From: Ectobius pallidus | Taxonomy: Eukaryota; Arthropoda; Insecta; Blattodea; Ectobiidae | Assembly (NCBI GenBank): GCA_964059195.1 | Contig: CAXKWD010000003.1 | Location: 194,394,174-194,458,173 of the forward strand | Direction: 5' to 3' | Length of the DNA stretch: 64,000 nt | Shown: positions 10,313 through 22,439 of the stretch, in pieces | How the letters are laid out: every line of letters starts with the position of its first letter | How positions within the stretch are numbered: the stretch's first letter is position 1 | Notes under the pieces: model-generated | Database searches by the model: none | Seen by the model: only the letters and a program-made list of their open reading frames with translations | Told to the model about the DNA's origin: nothing | Translations under genes and position numbers: made by a program

Positions 10313-10369
10313 CCCGTAAAATAGTGCAACACCCTGTTCCTACACCCACGATCCGCCACTGGTCTGTGA

Positions 10370-11210
10370 GAGCCGCACTAGAGCTAATCAAGGAAAACAT
10401 AATCATGCTCTCCATCTATAGACCATATAATGATGATCCTATCTTCTTTAATAATTTTTTTGAATTGTCTTTACAATATTATTTGTCTATTATTTAAACC
10501 TAAATTAATATAGTAATATATGTTGATTTTAATGTTCAGCTTAATAATGTCAACAATTTTGAAAGATACCTAATAAACTTGTTTGATTGTTTTGGATATA
10601 AGCTTAGAAATTACTAGGCCAGGCTTGACAAATGTTGGTACATATGTTGATAATGTTGCCACTGATATACACAAAACTAAGTGGTCTTCAAAAGCGATCC
10701 ACACTTTATTATATGGTCATAATGTTATTCTTTTAAGCATTATTCTGAATGTAGGAGTAAAACATGGTAAACCTAAGTAAGATTAGTCAATGATTATAAT
10801 GTAAAAATATGGTAAAATCCAACTGTGCATATCGCGTGAACGGGTCCTCTTGACTGGGATTATGCCAGAAATATTTATTGAATTGTTAAGAGAAATGAAT
10901 TGTTTAGAGGTGTATAGTATAAACCATATAGACGACAAATTTAGGGTCTTTCAGGATTTATTTATGTGGGCGGTTAATGAACCTTTTCCACTTATCACTT
11001 CAACAAAGAAAATTTAGCCTGATAATAAATTGTACAATAATGAATTTTCTAAACTTAAAGACAAACTTAATTAAGATTTTAAATAGTAATCAGTTAAGAG
11101 AGAGGTACAAATTTTAAAGAAAAATACAAATTATTTGTTAAAAATTCGAAAATACAGAACTATAATGAGTTAGTTAAACACTCAAAAAAGTAAAATTAAA
11201 ATAATATGGC
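10370..11210 (+). pseudogene. LINE endonuclease remnant, 3' part
   Basis: Continues the fragment at 8751-8948. Seen in shifting frames: ENIIMLSIYRPYNDDPIFFN, then VDFNVQL (decayed GDFN), then ITRPGLTNVGTYVDNVATDI (the DNI motif) and FRVFQDLFMWAVNEPFP. These fall in the order expected of a LINE endonuclease and linker. Several stops and frameshifts; no reverse transcriptase follows before 11250. Confidence 0.65.
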
Positions 11211-11249
11211 AATCACCAATAATCTCACAAAAAATAACGTTTGACATTT

Positions 11250-12090
11250 CCATATTAAAAAATTCTGATGGTAAGCCATCTTTCAAGATCTGAATGAATC
11301 AGTTTTGTACACATACTCCAAACAAAGCTTTAATTTTACTCTAAAATAACTCTTCATATTTTCATTTACACTTACCTTGATATATGGCTGAGTATTTAAT
11401 TTCAATGTCGGTGTATACCAGGGAACTGCACTTGACGCTTGACACGACAAATTTTCAAACTGAATATATGATTATTACTAAATTGTATTGGACAGTGTAA
11501 GTTGATGTATATGCGGATATCTGGTTCTGCAAATCGTGCGTTGAATGAAGCTCAAAGATATACAACACCGTCAGCATAAATACAATGTACAGTATATTAA
11601 ATACTGAAGTATACCAGTAGTTAGGCATATGAATTTCATTTTTACAAGCAATACCCAAATTAATCGAAGTACTATTTCTTGATAATTGAAAGCAGGAAGG
11701 ATGAATCAGACAAATCTGGGGCTTATTTACATTTATAGTGCATTGAGAGTTTACATGTAAATGCTTATAGATACAGATTTTCAATAAAATAATAAACACA
11801 ATTTCTAGATACACTTCTTCCTACAGATGCTTAACTCTTTTTTGCTTTAAAATTTATTTTTTAAAACAGATATTAGATGATTATTCATAGGATTTACAAA
11901 ATATTTAATATGTACATTTAGTGACTAATTTACAAAAAAATCCTGACAGCCTTTACACAGTGAACAGTTTGATGGTGCATTAATCTTTTCAATTAATCTA
12001 AGCCTTACACCATACGCATTTTCTGACAACAAATGCTTCAGATTTCCATCTACACATACCTTTATATCTGTTGACAAAGTTTGTCACTCC
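11250..12090. other. No gene recognised
   Basis: AT-rich. An open frame on the minus strand (11455-11814) is hydrophobic and of a composition expected by chance; no family was recognised. Confidence 0.4.
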
Positions 12091-12094
12091 CAGC

Positions 12095-12178
12095 CATTGG
12101 TGGCGCTAGTAGTAGCGTGCCCTGGAAAAAGAGAGGGAGTAGACTATTTACATATTGAGAGTATTTGCTGATTATAAC
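12095..12178 (-). repeat. Dispersed repeat B, copy 3 (reversed)
   Basis: TGGCGCTAGTAGTAGCGTG, CCCTGGAAAAAGAGAGGGAG and ATTGAGAGTATTTGCTGA: the reverse complement of the blocks at 1426-1546. The ATTGAGAGTATTTGCT edge matches 7397-7412. Confidence 0.6.
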
Positions 12179-12614
12179 GTTCCTTCCACACACCAGAGTG
12201 TGCTGCTACCAGGCGACATATCTTAAGACTTCTTGCAATTTCTTCTTGTGCTGCCTGCAAAGTTACACGGACAAGATAGGGCGAGATATTACAATATTGG
12301 AGAGGATGACTTCTAAATATCTTCTTGTCGGATATAAAGTTTATTACAAGAGGGAAATTCGGGTTGTCAGGTCTATCTGAATATGTCATTATATTTTTTA
12401 TGCTAAATGCGCCAGCTTGCGCGATAGAGTGCGCTTTACCTGGGAACGAAATGCACAACTCTCTTCCAACCTTGACTTGAGCCCGCGAGCAAAGATACAG
12501 GAATTCAGCATGGCGCGTTGTTGCTCCATCATTTTGTAACAAAAGCTTAGCCACTGATTGACAGCAGACGATTTTCTTGCTGAACTGGACAATACAGTAC
12601 AACCACGGCATCAT
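12179..12614 (-). other. Uncertain open frame, no family recognised
   Basis: A minus-strand frame of up to 156 codons starts near 12614 and ends at 12144, running into repeat B. Its middle (FPLVINFISDKKIFRSHPLQ) has no motif I know. It may be part of an unrecognised repeat or chance. Confidence 0.15.
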
Positions 12615-12829
12615 AAATCGCAGCCTACAATCTTACATCCTGACTTCATGTATGTCTGCCCTTACTACAAGCAGGGGTCCCACTCCCCCGTAGCTTCATG
12701 ACTCACCCCCCCTCCAGTTTCATAAATGTAACCCTCAAACTTCGTATCACACCAACCTCATGAAGGGAATATTGTTCAAACTTTTGAAATTGGCTCCCAA
12801 TTGTAGTGTTTTTCAAGCTGAGTTGTTTT

Positions 12830-13440
12830 AAGGCAAATGCCTATTTTGTTTCTTATGAAATAACATGAAATTTTTAAATATGTTGACATTTCATGGTATA
12901 TCACTTATATTTATGGAGTTTTATAGTGCCCTAAAATGCCTATTTTGTACATTTAAAATAAAATCCAACTTCTGTAACTTTTACAATCATTTAATGGACA
13001 TCCCTGAATGAAGAGCAGAACAGCAGAGGGTGGGTTTCATCACAGAAACTTGATTTTCCCAAACAATTGTCGCCGAAGGAATCCTGACTGACGGGGAGGA
13101 TTCGCTCAAAACAAGTAGCATATATATATATATAGTAAGACGGGACATGCTGTGTCTACTTTTCATATAATCCAAAACTGTTTTGGATAAATGTATTTTT
13201 AATTCCGTCTTAATTTTGCAATTATTTCTGTTGAGAATAGGTATACCACGTTTTTTTACAGTAAAAAAAGATCACGTTACAGTTTAAGAGCATATTGTAG
13301 TATTTTAAAGTCTATTTTCTGTCTATTTACACATTTTTAAAGGTTTTTTAAGTGCCTATTTTCTCTTTTAAAAGCCTATATACCTGTTTTAAAAGCCTAT
13401 TTTAGGTGCCTAAAACTATTTTTTTTAGAGCCTAAAATCC
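12830..13440. repeat. Region with recurrent GCCTATTTT words
   Basis: ATGCCTATTTTGT occurs near 12838 and 12936, and AAAGCCTAT(A/T)TAC/TTTAGG and GTGCCTATTTTC-like words near 13355-13440. A (TA)n run of about 12 bases is at 13123-13134. Probably an old interspersed repeat; no gene. Confidence 0.4.
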
Positions 13441-13539
13441 CAGGTCTAGTTATTAGCTATGCATAAGATGAGATAAGTTTATTGCTGTCATTCCATTCAA
13501 TACTCTATTCAGTCAACAACATATATAATCTGAATCCGA

Positions 13540-14320
13540 TCTCGGCTGAGATTACAAATTCAATCCAAGGGCATGGAAACTATGTACATATTGGATACGC
13601 GGACAGTGGGAAACGAGCGTGCAGATCTTTTAGCAAAATCAGCAGCAGTCTCTCAGCAGAATTATTCGTATTCTAAAAGTCCTGCATCATATGTTAAAAC
13701 TCAGATCAGGAATCACATCATGAGCCGCTGGAATGACGGATGGGTCCATTAACTTTTCTAAGGAACTGTTTTTCCCTACTGTGTATAAAAGGTTACAGGT
13801 TAAACATTTCTTACCAAAATTAAAATAACTCATTTCCAACAGATAAGGGTTAATATTAAATATATTTATTACAATATTCCGCCTTAACCCTTAACATTTA
13901 ACACAGAACTTATCTTGAAAATGCATTTCGGCGTATGCTGCGCCATCTTCAGTTCATATAAGATGTAATGAACACCACAATTCTTCTGAAATAATGTTGT
14001 TTATAAAATTTGTTATATGCATTTTCAAGATAAGTTGCGTGTTAAATGTTAAGGGTTAAGGCGGAATATTGTAATAAATATATTTCTTACCAAATTTTAT
14101 TTTATCACAATTTCTAACAGACAGTGTAAAATTTGGTAGTTATTTTACGAGATTCAACGTTAATACAGACAGAAACCACGTCTGCAGATGTCAGTTGTCA
14201 ACAGAAACTGTGAAACGCGTCTTATTTGACTGTCCATTGTACGAAAGAAGAAGGTTTAATCTTAAATTGCATGCTTCTCAGTGTGAAAAAAAAAAAAAAA
14301 AATTCCAACTCATGCATCCA
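13540..14320 (+). pseudogene. LINE ORF2 C-terminal remnant with RNase H domain
   Basis: Translated piecemeal: GNERADLLAKSAAVSQQNYS is the RNase H motif of I-group LINEs (I, R1, LOA, Jockey relatives), followed by KSPASYVKTQIRNHIMSRWN. After the MITE at 13858-14085 it goes on as FGSYFTRFNV and CRCQLSTETVKRVLFDCPLY with ERRRF, the C-terminal zinc-knuckle-like end. Several frame changes. The 5' part is missing, as is usual for truncated LINE insertions. Confidence 0.75.
13858..14085. mobile_element. Short MITE with 69-bp inverted repeats
   Basis: Arms 13858-13926 and 14017-14085 match at all but two positions (start AAATATATTTATTACAATAT, inner end CTTGAAAATGCAT). The loop is 90 bp. It sits in the LINE C-terminal remnant; on both sides lies an imperfect 40-bp direct repeat beginning ATTTCTTACCAAA (about 13805 and 14081). 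Superfamily unclear. Confidence 0.8.
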
Positions 14321-14497
14321 TTTACTTAACAAAATCTCCCGTCTTAAAGAATATTTAAGATTTCTTACCTACATTCACGTTCAATTAATTAATTACTTAT
14401 TTAATGTTTGAAATTATATAATTATTATAATTAGTTTGTTAACTGCAACCCTAACATGCTTCTGGGGCGAAATAAGGTTTCCATCCCTGGAAATTAA

Positions 14498-14507
14498 ATA
14501 ATAATAC

Positions 14508-14565
<58 letters not shown>
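14498..14565 (+). repeat. (AAT)n microsatellite
   Basis: Imperfect at its start, then at least 14 uninterrupted AAT units. The open frame it makes on the other strand (poly-Leu) is not a gene. Confidence 0.95.
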
Positions 14566-14567
<2 letters not shown>

Positions 14568-14848
14568 CCAAGAGGACAGACCGAAGAAAAAACTGGAACA
14601 ACATGGACAAACGAGAGGAAGGAAGCTCACAAAGGATGAAAGCAATATGGAGTATCAAAGGAAAACACAGAAACGCCTCTAAGTACTTTGCGTGGTCCTA
14701 CATAGATAAATAATAAATAAATAAGTAAAAAATAATAAAAAATAATAAAACTGACCTCATGAAATAGTGGAATAGTAGAAGACCTATTCTGAAACTTCTT
14801 CCCAAAGAAGACTACAATGACAATAAACTCATATGTCTTTCTTTCGAT

Positions 14849-15548
14849 TTATAATAAAAAAAGTGTGCGTGGAACGCAACCCGACAGAAGTGAAATTTGT
14901 TTTACTTTTTGGAATTTTTTCAATTTTGGATTATTGGATTTTTTCAATTTTGGATTGTTGGACTTTTTAAATTTAAAATTTTGAATTTTTAAAATGTTTG
15001 ATATTTTAATTTTTTAATTTTAGAATTTTGGATTTTTTAATTACGGATTTTTAAATTTTAGATCTTTATTTTTTTTATTTTTTAGATTTTTTAATTTTGG
15101 AATTTCGATATTTTAATTTTGGATTCTTAGATTTTTAAATTTCTATTTTCGATTTTTTAAGTTTTAATTTTTTAATTTTTTAAATTTTGGATCTTCGAAT
15201 TTTTTTAATTCGGAATTTTGGATTTTTAAATATTTAAATTGTTTTTTATTTTTAGGACTTTCGATTTTTTTATTTTGTATTTTTTGTTTTTTTAATTTCG
15301 GACTTTTTTATTTTTAAAATTTTTGATTTTTGATTATTTTTATTTTGGACTTTTTATTTTTTAAATCTTGTATTTTTAATTTTTTAATTTTGGATGTTTG
15401 AATTTTTTAATTTAGGAAGTTTGGATTTTTTAATTTAGGATTTTTTAAGTGACGATTTTGAGCGTAACAATTTCGTGACGATTTTATCCAACGCAAGCTT
15501 GGGTTAGCTCTCGATTTACTCCTACCGCGGCTAAAGAAGTTTCGCTTC
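14849..15548 (+). repeat. T-rich low-complexity element, copy 2
   Basis: Starts AATAAAAAAAGTGTGCGTGG and GACAGAAGTGAAATTTG, then about 560 bases of TTTTGGATTTTTTAATTT-like words, ending TGACGATTTTGAGCGTAACA, CTCTCGATTTACTCCTACCG and GGCTAAAGAAGTTTCGCTTC. Same flanks and core as 3776-4440. Confidence 0.65.
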
Positions 15549-15549
15549 A

Positions 15550-16040
15550 AAAATGTTTTATTTTAATTAATTAGACATCTCCATTCAAACGAAGTCTTGA
15601 TACAGCTCAGCCTCCCTCGATGGTCTTCAACACATGGTCAGTGGGTCGCACACATATACTGTTCATTCACGTTATAAATCAAAGCAACAAACTTCTTTGG
15701 AAAACCGATTGTTTGTTTTCAAATATTAATTAATTAATAGCAGGATTATGAAGGAAAGGAATAAATTACAAATAACACAAAATTTATTTATTCAATCAGT
15801 TTTAATGTGCTTTCGTGTGTGTTACAACCACATCAGTTCAGATAAACCCTACGGTATTTGAGGTAATCCGAAAATGAATAAATGAACATTTAGTTATTTA
15901 ATCAGTTTTAAAAACTTTTTATAAAAAGATCATTTTTACTCTAATACATATATTAAAAATTGATATGTCATGACTTTCTCGGATATGGTGTCGGGTCACT
16001 CAAGGAAATGGTAATAATAAAGGAGTATTAAGGGTCGGAG
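15550..16040. other. No gene recognised
   Basis: AT-rich, with several short direct repeats of TTTATTTA-like words. Nothing nameable. Confidence 0.4.
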
Positions 16041-16176
16041 GACCATGTGGGATATCACTATGGGCGGAGATGTACTTACTCTAGCAGGGCTGATGTCAGA
16101 GATACAAATGCATGTATCATCAAAACCTCCAGGAAACCTGAACAAACTTTATTTAAAACACAAACTATTAACTGGA

Positions 16177-16177
<1 letters not shown>

Positions 16178-16246
<69 letters not shown>
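16178..16246 (+). repeat. (AAT)n microsatellite
   Basis: About 22 AAT units, followed by diverged GATAATGATGATGCTGATG. The poly-Asn and poly-Tyr frames it makes are artefacts. Confidence 0.95.
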
Positions 16247-16254
<8 letters not shown>

Positions 16255-16346
16255 GATGCTGATGATAATAATAATAAACTGTGATATAATGATTATCGCG
16301 GATTACATAACCTTCCCGCCAATATGACGATATATTGTGCAACAGG

Positions 16347-16753
16347 GTATAACTCGATCGGTAAGACCTGAGCCAAACACGCGCAGATAGCTTATCGTCC
16401 GCCGGTAGCAATGGATTAAGGGCAGAAGAGAATGCATATACTGCACTATTCATTCCAAACTATGCGGTTCATAATAGCCCGTAACTATTGAAAACAAAAA
16501 TAAAGTGAATAAAGTATTTGTTCTTTTAGTTATGAAATATTATTTAAGTAGTGGTATGTAACTCACAGAATATCGCTGTTGAGTCTACACTATTGAATGC
16601 TGTAAGGCTAACTAAGATGTTATTACACGGTCTGTACAGTATGAACTAGCAAAGAACATCACGTGCTATGGAGGTCAGGCAGGTTTAGATTACGTCATCG
16701 TAGACTACTGCGCAGCCGTTTGTTTGGCTCGGGTCTTACCGATCGAGTTATAC
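16347..16753. mobile_element. MITE with 33-bp inverted repeats
   Basis: GTATAACTCGATCGGTAAGA at 16347 and its reverse complement ending at 16753 share 32 of 33 positions, extending to GAGCCAAACA. About 340 bp of non-coding sequence lies between. No target duplication could be read, so the superfamily is open. Confidence 0.7.
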
Positions 16754-16759
16754 ACGTGT

Positions 16760-17930
16760 CTCGTAAGACAGTTTGTAACACTGAAGCTCGGTATTATATA
16801 CGTAGTTTAACTTGTAGGCTAGAATAAACCAAATCTCAAATTTAACTGCATGTGCCGTTTTATAATGTTCTGGTTAAGTTAAACCGTAGTGCAATGGTAT
16901 TGGTAGACCTGTTGGCTGAGAAAAGAAGACGAAATGGCCTTAGAAATAAAAGAAAAACAAAAAGATCTGCTAATTAGCTTGTATTTGTTTGTTTGTTTGT
17001 ATGAAGAGAAATTGAAGCTAGAAATTTTATTATTAAAGAAACGGTTAAATCAAAACTGAACTCAGTTTTGCTCAGTGTAAGTTTATTTCAATCACAGCTA
17101 AAATAAAATCAGGTAAACTGATACAACGAAGTGCCAGAATGCTTTTTTTAATCAGTGATAATTGCAATTATGATAGGCCCATGCCGGAAAGAAATTATTT
17201 TTGTAATAGATCTCCGAGCTAAATTCCAGATCGATTCATTAAGAAGGGCTTACAGAAGAACAAAGGTCTAAAGTTTGATTCTTAACCTAAATTCATATTC
17301 GTGTACACTGATATAATAATTTTTCAAATATGTCAACATTTTACAAAATCCATTGACAATAATATTACTGTCATAATAGTCCTACGATTCGCTGATATGT
17401 CTGTTTCAAATTTAAAGCAACCTTAAAGGTTATAAATGAATAAAAAGTCAATCTGAAATCTATCTGTCAGGAAATACATCAGGTATATTGCTGCACAGGA
17501 ACAAATAAGAAAATTACTCACATTAAAATATAATGTAGATATCGATAACATACTTATCGATAGATTGAACAATATTATATCAGTATTCAACGGCTAGTTG
17601 TGTTTTAAATCTTTTATTTACATTTTCTTACACTAACATCGTTATAAAGAAATGAATCAATAAAGGCGGGCTAACAATATCAATAAAAGATTGGCAATTT
17701 GCTACATTATGTTTAATACATTTTGGGCCATGCTAAATATTGTTGCGTGTTATATCCATTACAAAATTAATATTTATATTAAATTCGAAATGAAAGCATG
17801 CTCTTTAATAAGTAATTTCTCCTATTATTTCTATTTGCAGAATTGTTTACGTTAGAACATTAGTTACGGGAGCTCGGCCGCTGATTGGTTGGCTGCGAGC
17901 CAATCAAAATGCATCGAATTGTCGGAGAAC
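16760..17930. other. No gene recognised
   Basis: AT-rich. A small imperfect palindrome with two CCAAT-type boxes (GATTGGTTGGCTGCGAGCCA) lies at 17881-17905. A short open stretch near 16896-16975 (LAEKRRRNGLRNKRK) is basic but matches nothing I know. Confidence 0.35.
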
Positions 17931-17959
17931 GAAGATTATATTATAATAGATGTGACTGA

Positions 17960-18172
17960 TAATTACTCGTTATTTCGGTACCGGTCAACCGATTTGGTCC
18001 AATATCAATAGGGTTCTTCCCATGGAGGTTATAAATGCGTATACCAAGTTTCATGAAAATCCGATATTGCGTATTTCAGTTATCGCGCGTACAGACACAC
18101 GGACAGACAGACAGGCATTTTCCCATCCCCCACACAGTTTCATAAAGTACCATTCTGGCACTTAATAAATAA
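17960..18172 (+). repeat. 3' end of an interspersed element (LINE/SINE-like), copy 1
   Basis: TCAGTTATCGCGCGTACAGA, CACACGGACAGACAGACAGG and GTACCATTCTGGCACTTAAT mark a segment that recurs in shorter form at 59945-60030, where it ends in (AAT)n. A tail of that kind fits a LINE- or SINE-type 3' end. Confidence 0.5.
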
Positions 18173-18299
18173 CAATAAATTGCTAAATTAGGGCATCTGC
18201 GAAAATAGGATTGTTTGCTACGTCTTTCATGCATCGTATGACCTTTATATGATTTTCTATTAGTATTATAACATAAAAAAATATGTATAACAACTTGAA

Positions 18300-20590
18300 A
18301 ACAAAACAATTACTCAGCTTGTTAACATTATGCACTCATAACTTGTACTTTATGACTTTAATGGGTGGATCATTTCGAATGCGTTATGAGGAATATGTTT
18401 CAAAACTATAGCCTACTCTCCATTCGCCGAGAGCCTCCTCGTCTGTGCAATTCAAATGCCTTTTTTCCCAGAATATAATGCAGTATCTACATTTCAAGGC
18501 TATTTTAAGTGTCTTGCTGTATGCACAAGTACTACTGTATATTGGAATGATAATTCTAACTATTGTATATTCTTTACTCAAGAGGTACAATTAGCTACGC
18601 CTATTAACTGGAAACTTCATCTGAGGCAAGAAAGTGTGAAATGTCTGTCATCTAGTAGTCTACTACATTATCGTTTCATGACATGTATCCGATGACAATC
18701 TCGTTCAGAGGCGCCGACTTAAAAATATTTCGGGGGGGGGGGGGAAATTGGATTTTTAGTAGTTATACAAAACAAACAAAATTGTTAGATCCGTTTTCGA
18801 AAGTAGATTTAAAAATGAAATTTTGATCATTAAGTCATTGCCATTCTTTATGCCATATCCCCAGAAAAGTTGTAACGCAAATGTGAAGTTTCATTTTATA
18901 CGATTTTTTGTTGTCAAGCTATGCTTTTTACATACATAACACGAATGCATTTTCTGATAATTGTATTTTTTAAATTATATTTAAGACATTTCAAACTGTG
19001 AAAATCCGAGAAGGATTTTCAGGATCAAACCCAATACAGCAAACAAAAGCAAAAAATCCAGTTAGAACAGAAGAAATATTGTACTTTAAATGAAACGACT
19101 CTCTTACAAATTATAAGTCTCCATCGTTTTCTTTAAATAATTTTTAGTTAAAAATGTTTCAACTTTTTGGATGTTGTTGCGAATAATTAAGTCTAAATGA
19201 CATAATCATAAGTATGGGATATTTCTGTCAAACCAGTTAAGTCATGAGGATACATAGAGAAAACCTTGGAAACTTATTTTTCGTTCATACATCGAATTTA
19301 TTTTTCGTTCTCATCCAAGGAATCTGAATATTGATATTCTGCCAGAGAATTGTTTAAAACAAAGCGAACCAATTGTTATTTCCAGATTCAAGCCAGTCAA
19401 TAGCACTTGGTAAATTTTTCCCACATAGAGAAATGCATTTTTTAAAATAAGTTATGTACATGTTGCCAAGATATTACTAAATTCTTGTACACCATTAAAG
19501 AATTTTGTTGCTAAGAGGTCGCTCTTCATTTTCGGCGTGGATCAAAATGAGTAGTTATTTGAGAAACATTTCTGTTTCTCAAAAGCATATTAAAATGGAA
19601 TCTCCGAAGACTACAACTTCCGAAATCACACACCATAGGCTTAGTATTCAGGTATTTATAGCATGTGGTTTTTGTCCTGGTCTCTTATATAACTTCGGTG
19701 TGGGTTTGCATATGTGCTGATATGAGTTTTTAAATATTTTTATTTGAAACCTGGGAAGCGTATTTCTTGCGTGAATCCTCCAAATGAGAAGATAAAGCGT
19801 ATAATTTTATTAAAAATGTTGCTACATTTAATATCCATTAGGAGATATGTTAAGAACTTCTGAATTTTATAGCCTATAACGTTGTTTCAAACCGTATTTT
19901 GGAATGTAGCCTTATGTAATTAGTGTTGATGTAATCTTATCACATTTTTTATGAAGTTATAGCAGCGTGTCCTATGCTGTACTGTGGATACGTTTAAATT
20001 AACAAGTTATTTATTGTTAGTCTACAGCAGAGGTCCACACAAAATGTAACCCGCCGGTATGTGAAAGAGTTTGATCAGGTCCTTAGCGTAGAGAAAATGT
20101 TGGTACAAGCGAAGAAAGATAACATTAACCTGATTAGGCAAAAGTGAACAACATTGTTTTTAAATGCTTAGCACTGTTTTGTCAATGGAACTGGGTTGTT
20201 TGTTGGTTTTATGGTTATTTAACGATGAAGAAGTACTGTAACTTATTGTTAGGCCTGTGATCGTCGCTGGTAAGCCTTAATTCTGTCCAGCAGGAGTTAC
20301 TTTATATGCCTGTAAATCTACAGACATGGGCCTATTACATTTATGAATACATAAATGTAGTAGATCTAGGCCGGGATAGAACTCTCAATCTTGGGCACAG
20401 AAAGCCAGCACGATACTGACTGTACCAAAGACTACACACTTATTTGTAACCTGATACCATCCAGAAGGACAAGTTCAACAAAGGCAGCCTACAAACAAAT
20501 CTATTCAAAATCAGAGTCTGAGCACAAAGTTTATCTGTGTTTGAGACTATGAGAATGTTTGGAGAATCTATGTTATTACATCTATTTCTT
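18300..20590. other. No gene recognised
   Basis: Holds a poly-G run (18731-18745) directly after GAGGCGCCGACTTAAAAATA, and a short perfect hairpin at 19558-19583 (TTGAGAAACA ... TGTTTCTCAA). Open frames here are short and without recognisable motifs. Confidence 0.35.
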
Positions 20591-20599
20591 GAAGTATTG

Positions 20600-20690
20600 T
20601 AAATATAAATAAAATCGTTAAGAAGTTCACACAAAATTAACCCAAAATGGCGCTAAGTCACGTGGTGCAGGCAAGGGCTGAAACTTGATG
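20600..20690 (+). repeat. Dispersed repeat A, copy 2
   Basis: AAAATCGTTAAGAAGTTCAC, ACCCAAAATGGCGCT and AGTCACGTGGTG match positions 39-170 of the window in order. Confidence 0.6.
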
Positions 20691-21092
20691 GCGGTCTATA
20701 TGGTGGTCAGCAAATAATTAGCCTTAATGAAATTAGTTTACACCATGTACCGGCATCGCCGGCGAATCAGTTTCTTTGGTAGTTGACTTCTAAAAGAAAC
20801 CTGTAATGCTTGGTTATTTCATTTTACCGGATAACTTATTCTATATAAAATACAACTGTAACCTAGAAAATACTGCTGTAATCCCTTAAAAGTCCTGCAA
20901 GTAACTTATCTCCAAGGGTATCGTTACGCATATCACATTTTGAGAAACACTGCATCTATGATTAGACTATATTATTCTTTACCTTAACTTATTCTTTTAA
21001 AATATTACCGTACTCCCTAGAAGTCCTGCAAATACCTTCAGAGGTATAGTCTTCGCGCCCAAACGAACCCCACTCGGCTACAAAGCGAGCGG

Positions 21093-21218
21093 AACGCTTT
21101 TAAGTCGGACCACTCCCCTCATCTGGAAAATATTATTAGGGTCTACCCACCCCTAAACGCTTTTAAGTCGGACCACTTACCTCATCTGGAAAAGATTATT
21201 AGGGTCTACCCACCCCTA
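21093..21218 (+). repeat. 63-bp tandem duplication
   Basis: AACGCTTTTAAGTCGGACCA to GGGTCTACCCACCCCTA is present twice in direct succession with only a few differences. Recent local duplication; non-coding. Confidence 0.9.
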
Positions 21219-22439
21219 AACAAATGCGGTGGTCCCTGCCACCAGGTCAGGCCTTGTTGCAATGTCACTTGTGTTGTTTCTCCAGATTTGTGGAAATCAG
21301 CTGCAAGGTTTTTAAACTGTGGCAACAATGCGCATCTTATGCTTAGGCACGTGCAACATTTCCCTTCCTTCCATTTCGGCTTTTCAACCCCAAGATGTTT
21401 ATGGAGGTGTTTATGGAGGGTTTGGTCAGGGTTGGGGTTGAGATACTAAATTAGAGGGTTGCCGCCTGAGGATCCTTTAAAAGCGGTGACTATACCGTTA
21501 CGCATGTCACATTTTGAGAAACACTGCCTTTATGCATTTCACTTCATGATTGTCGGCCTAAGTTGCTTTTATTTCAGTAAACTAAAAACAAACCTCGGAG
21601 GTAAAATCCAAGCTTGCGTCTTCATTAACACATGGTAGGATGGTGAGGCCTGTGGCCAACGTGCAATCTGTCGTGTCCGAAATTGTTCCCTGATCAGATT
21701 GCTAGTCCTATGAAATAGTATTTCCATGGAACTGATGCTCCCCAAATTGAATCTGAGAAGATCCGTGGACAACAATGCTAACCACTGGAGACGGCCTGGA
21801 GACTGGAGAGGGGCAGAATTTTTTCTTCGGGAATGTGTTGGGGGCAGTTAGGAGGTAAACATACTAAAAGTCCCCGCCCCTACCCCTTACGCTTCATGGG
21901 GGTAGGGGGTGGAAAAGGTCCACTTTGTTGGTTTTTCGCTTATAATTTGAAAATGGTGCGTCGTAGGAAAACTTTTTCATATAACAAATTAAAACTGACA
22001 TAATTCTCTACAAGTTGGTTCATATACACTTTTGTCGTATCTATAACTGTTTTCGAGGTATGGGCTGCTGGATACCAATAATTTTCCCAAAACTAATTTT
22101 TACCTCACTTTTCCGTTAAATTTGTCTTCCTAACTCATCAGCCTTACGTTTTACAGCAAAGTTGTGAGGAAAAGAGTTGTAGAGCATTAAATTTCCTTTA
22201 AATATATTTACAGATATTTAATGTATCTTCAACAAAACAAAAATTACAAAAATTTGAAATTGTAGGGTAAAGTTTGTGATTTCTCAAGTAAATAATACAT
22301 TTATTTCCCAATGAAAGAACTATAACGATATATCTATGTATATACTTATATACACATATATACTATATATACACACAATATACATATATGTATATATAAT
22401 ACATACTATAAACACACACAATATAATACAGTACATATA

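Larger units (their letters stand above)
8949..10361. mobile_element. Non-autonomous hAT element (1.4 kb) with 8-bp TSD
   Basis: Starts CAGTGGCGG and ends CCGCCACTG, flanked on both sides by the identical octamer GTCTGTGA (8941-8948 and 10362-10369). Length and terminal sequence fit hAT. No transposase frame is visible inside. It contains a copy of repeat C, a two-copy tandem repeat and a SINE. It was inserted in the endonuclease region of a LINE that resumes at 10370. Confidence 0.88.

Noticed and set aside
11455..11814. 119-codon hydrophobic frame on the minus strand
   Set aside because: AT-rich sequence gives Ile/Tyr/Leu-rich frames by chance; no receptor or transporter motif could be recognised.
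14451..14645. Poly-leucine frame
   Set aside because: Produced by the (AAT)n microsatellite.
16045..16453. Poly-Asn and poly-Tyr frames
   Set aside because: Produced by the (AAT)n microsatellite.
19558..19583. Perfect 10-bp stem hairpin
   Set aside because: Single short hairpin in AT-rich DNA without terminator or miRNA context.
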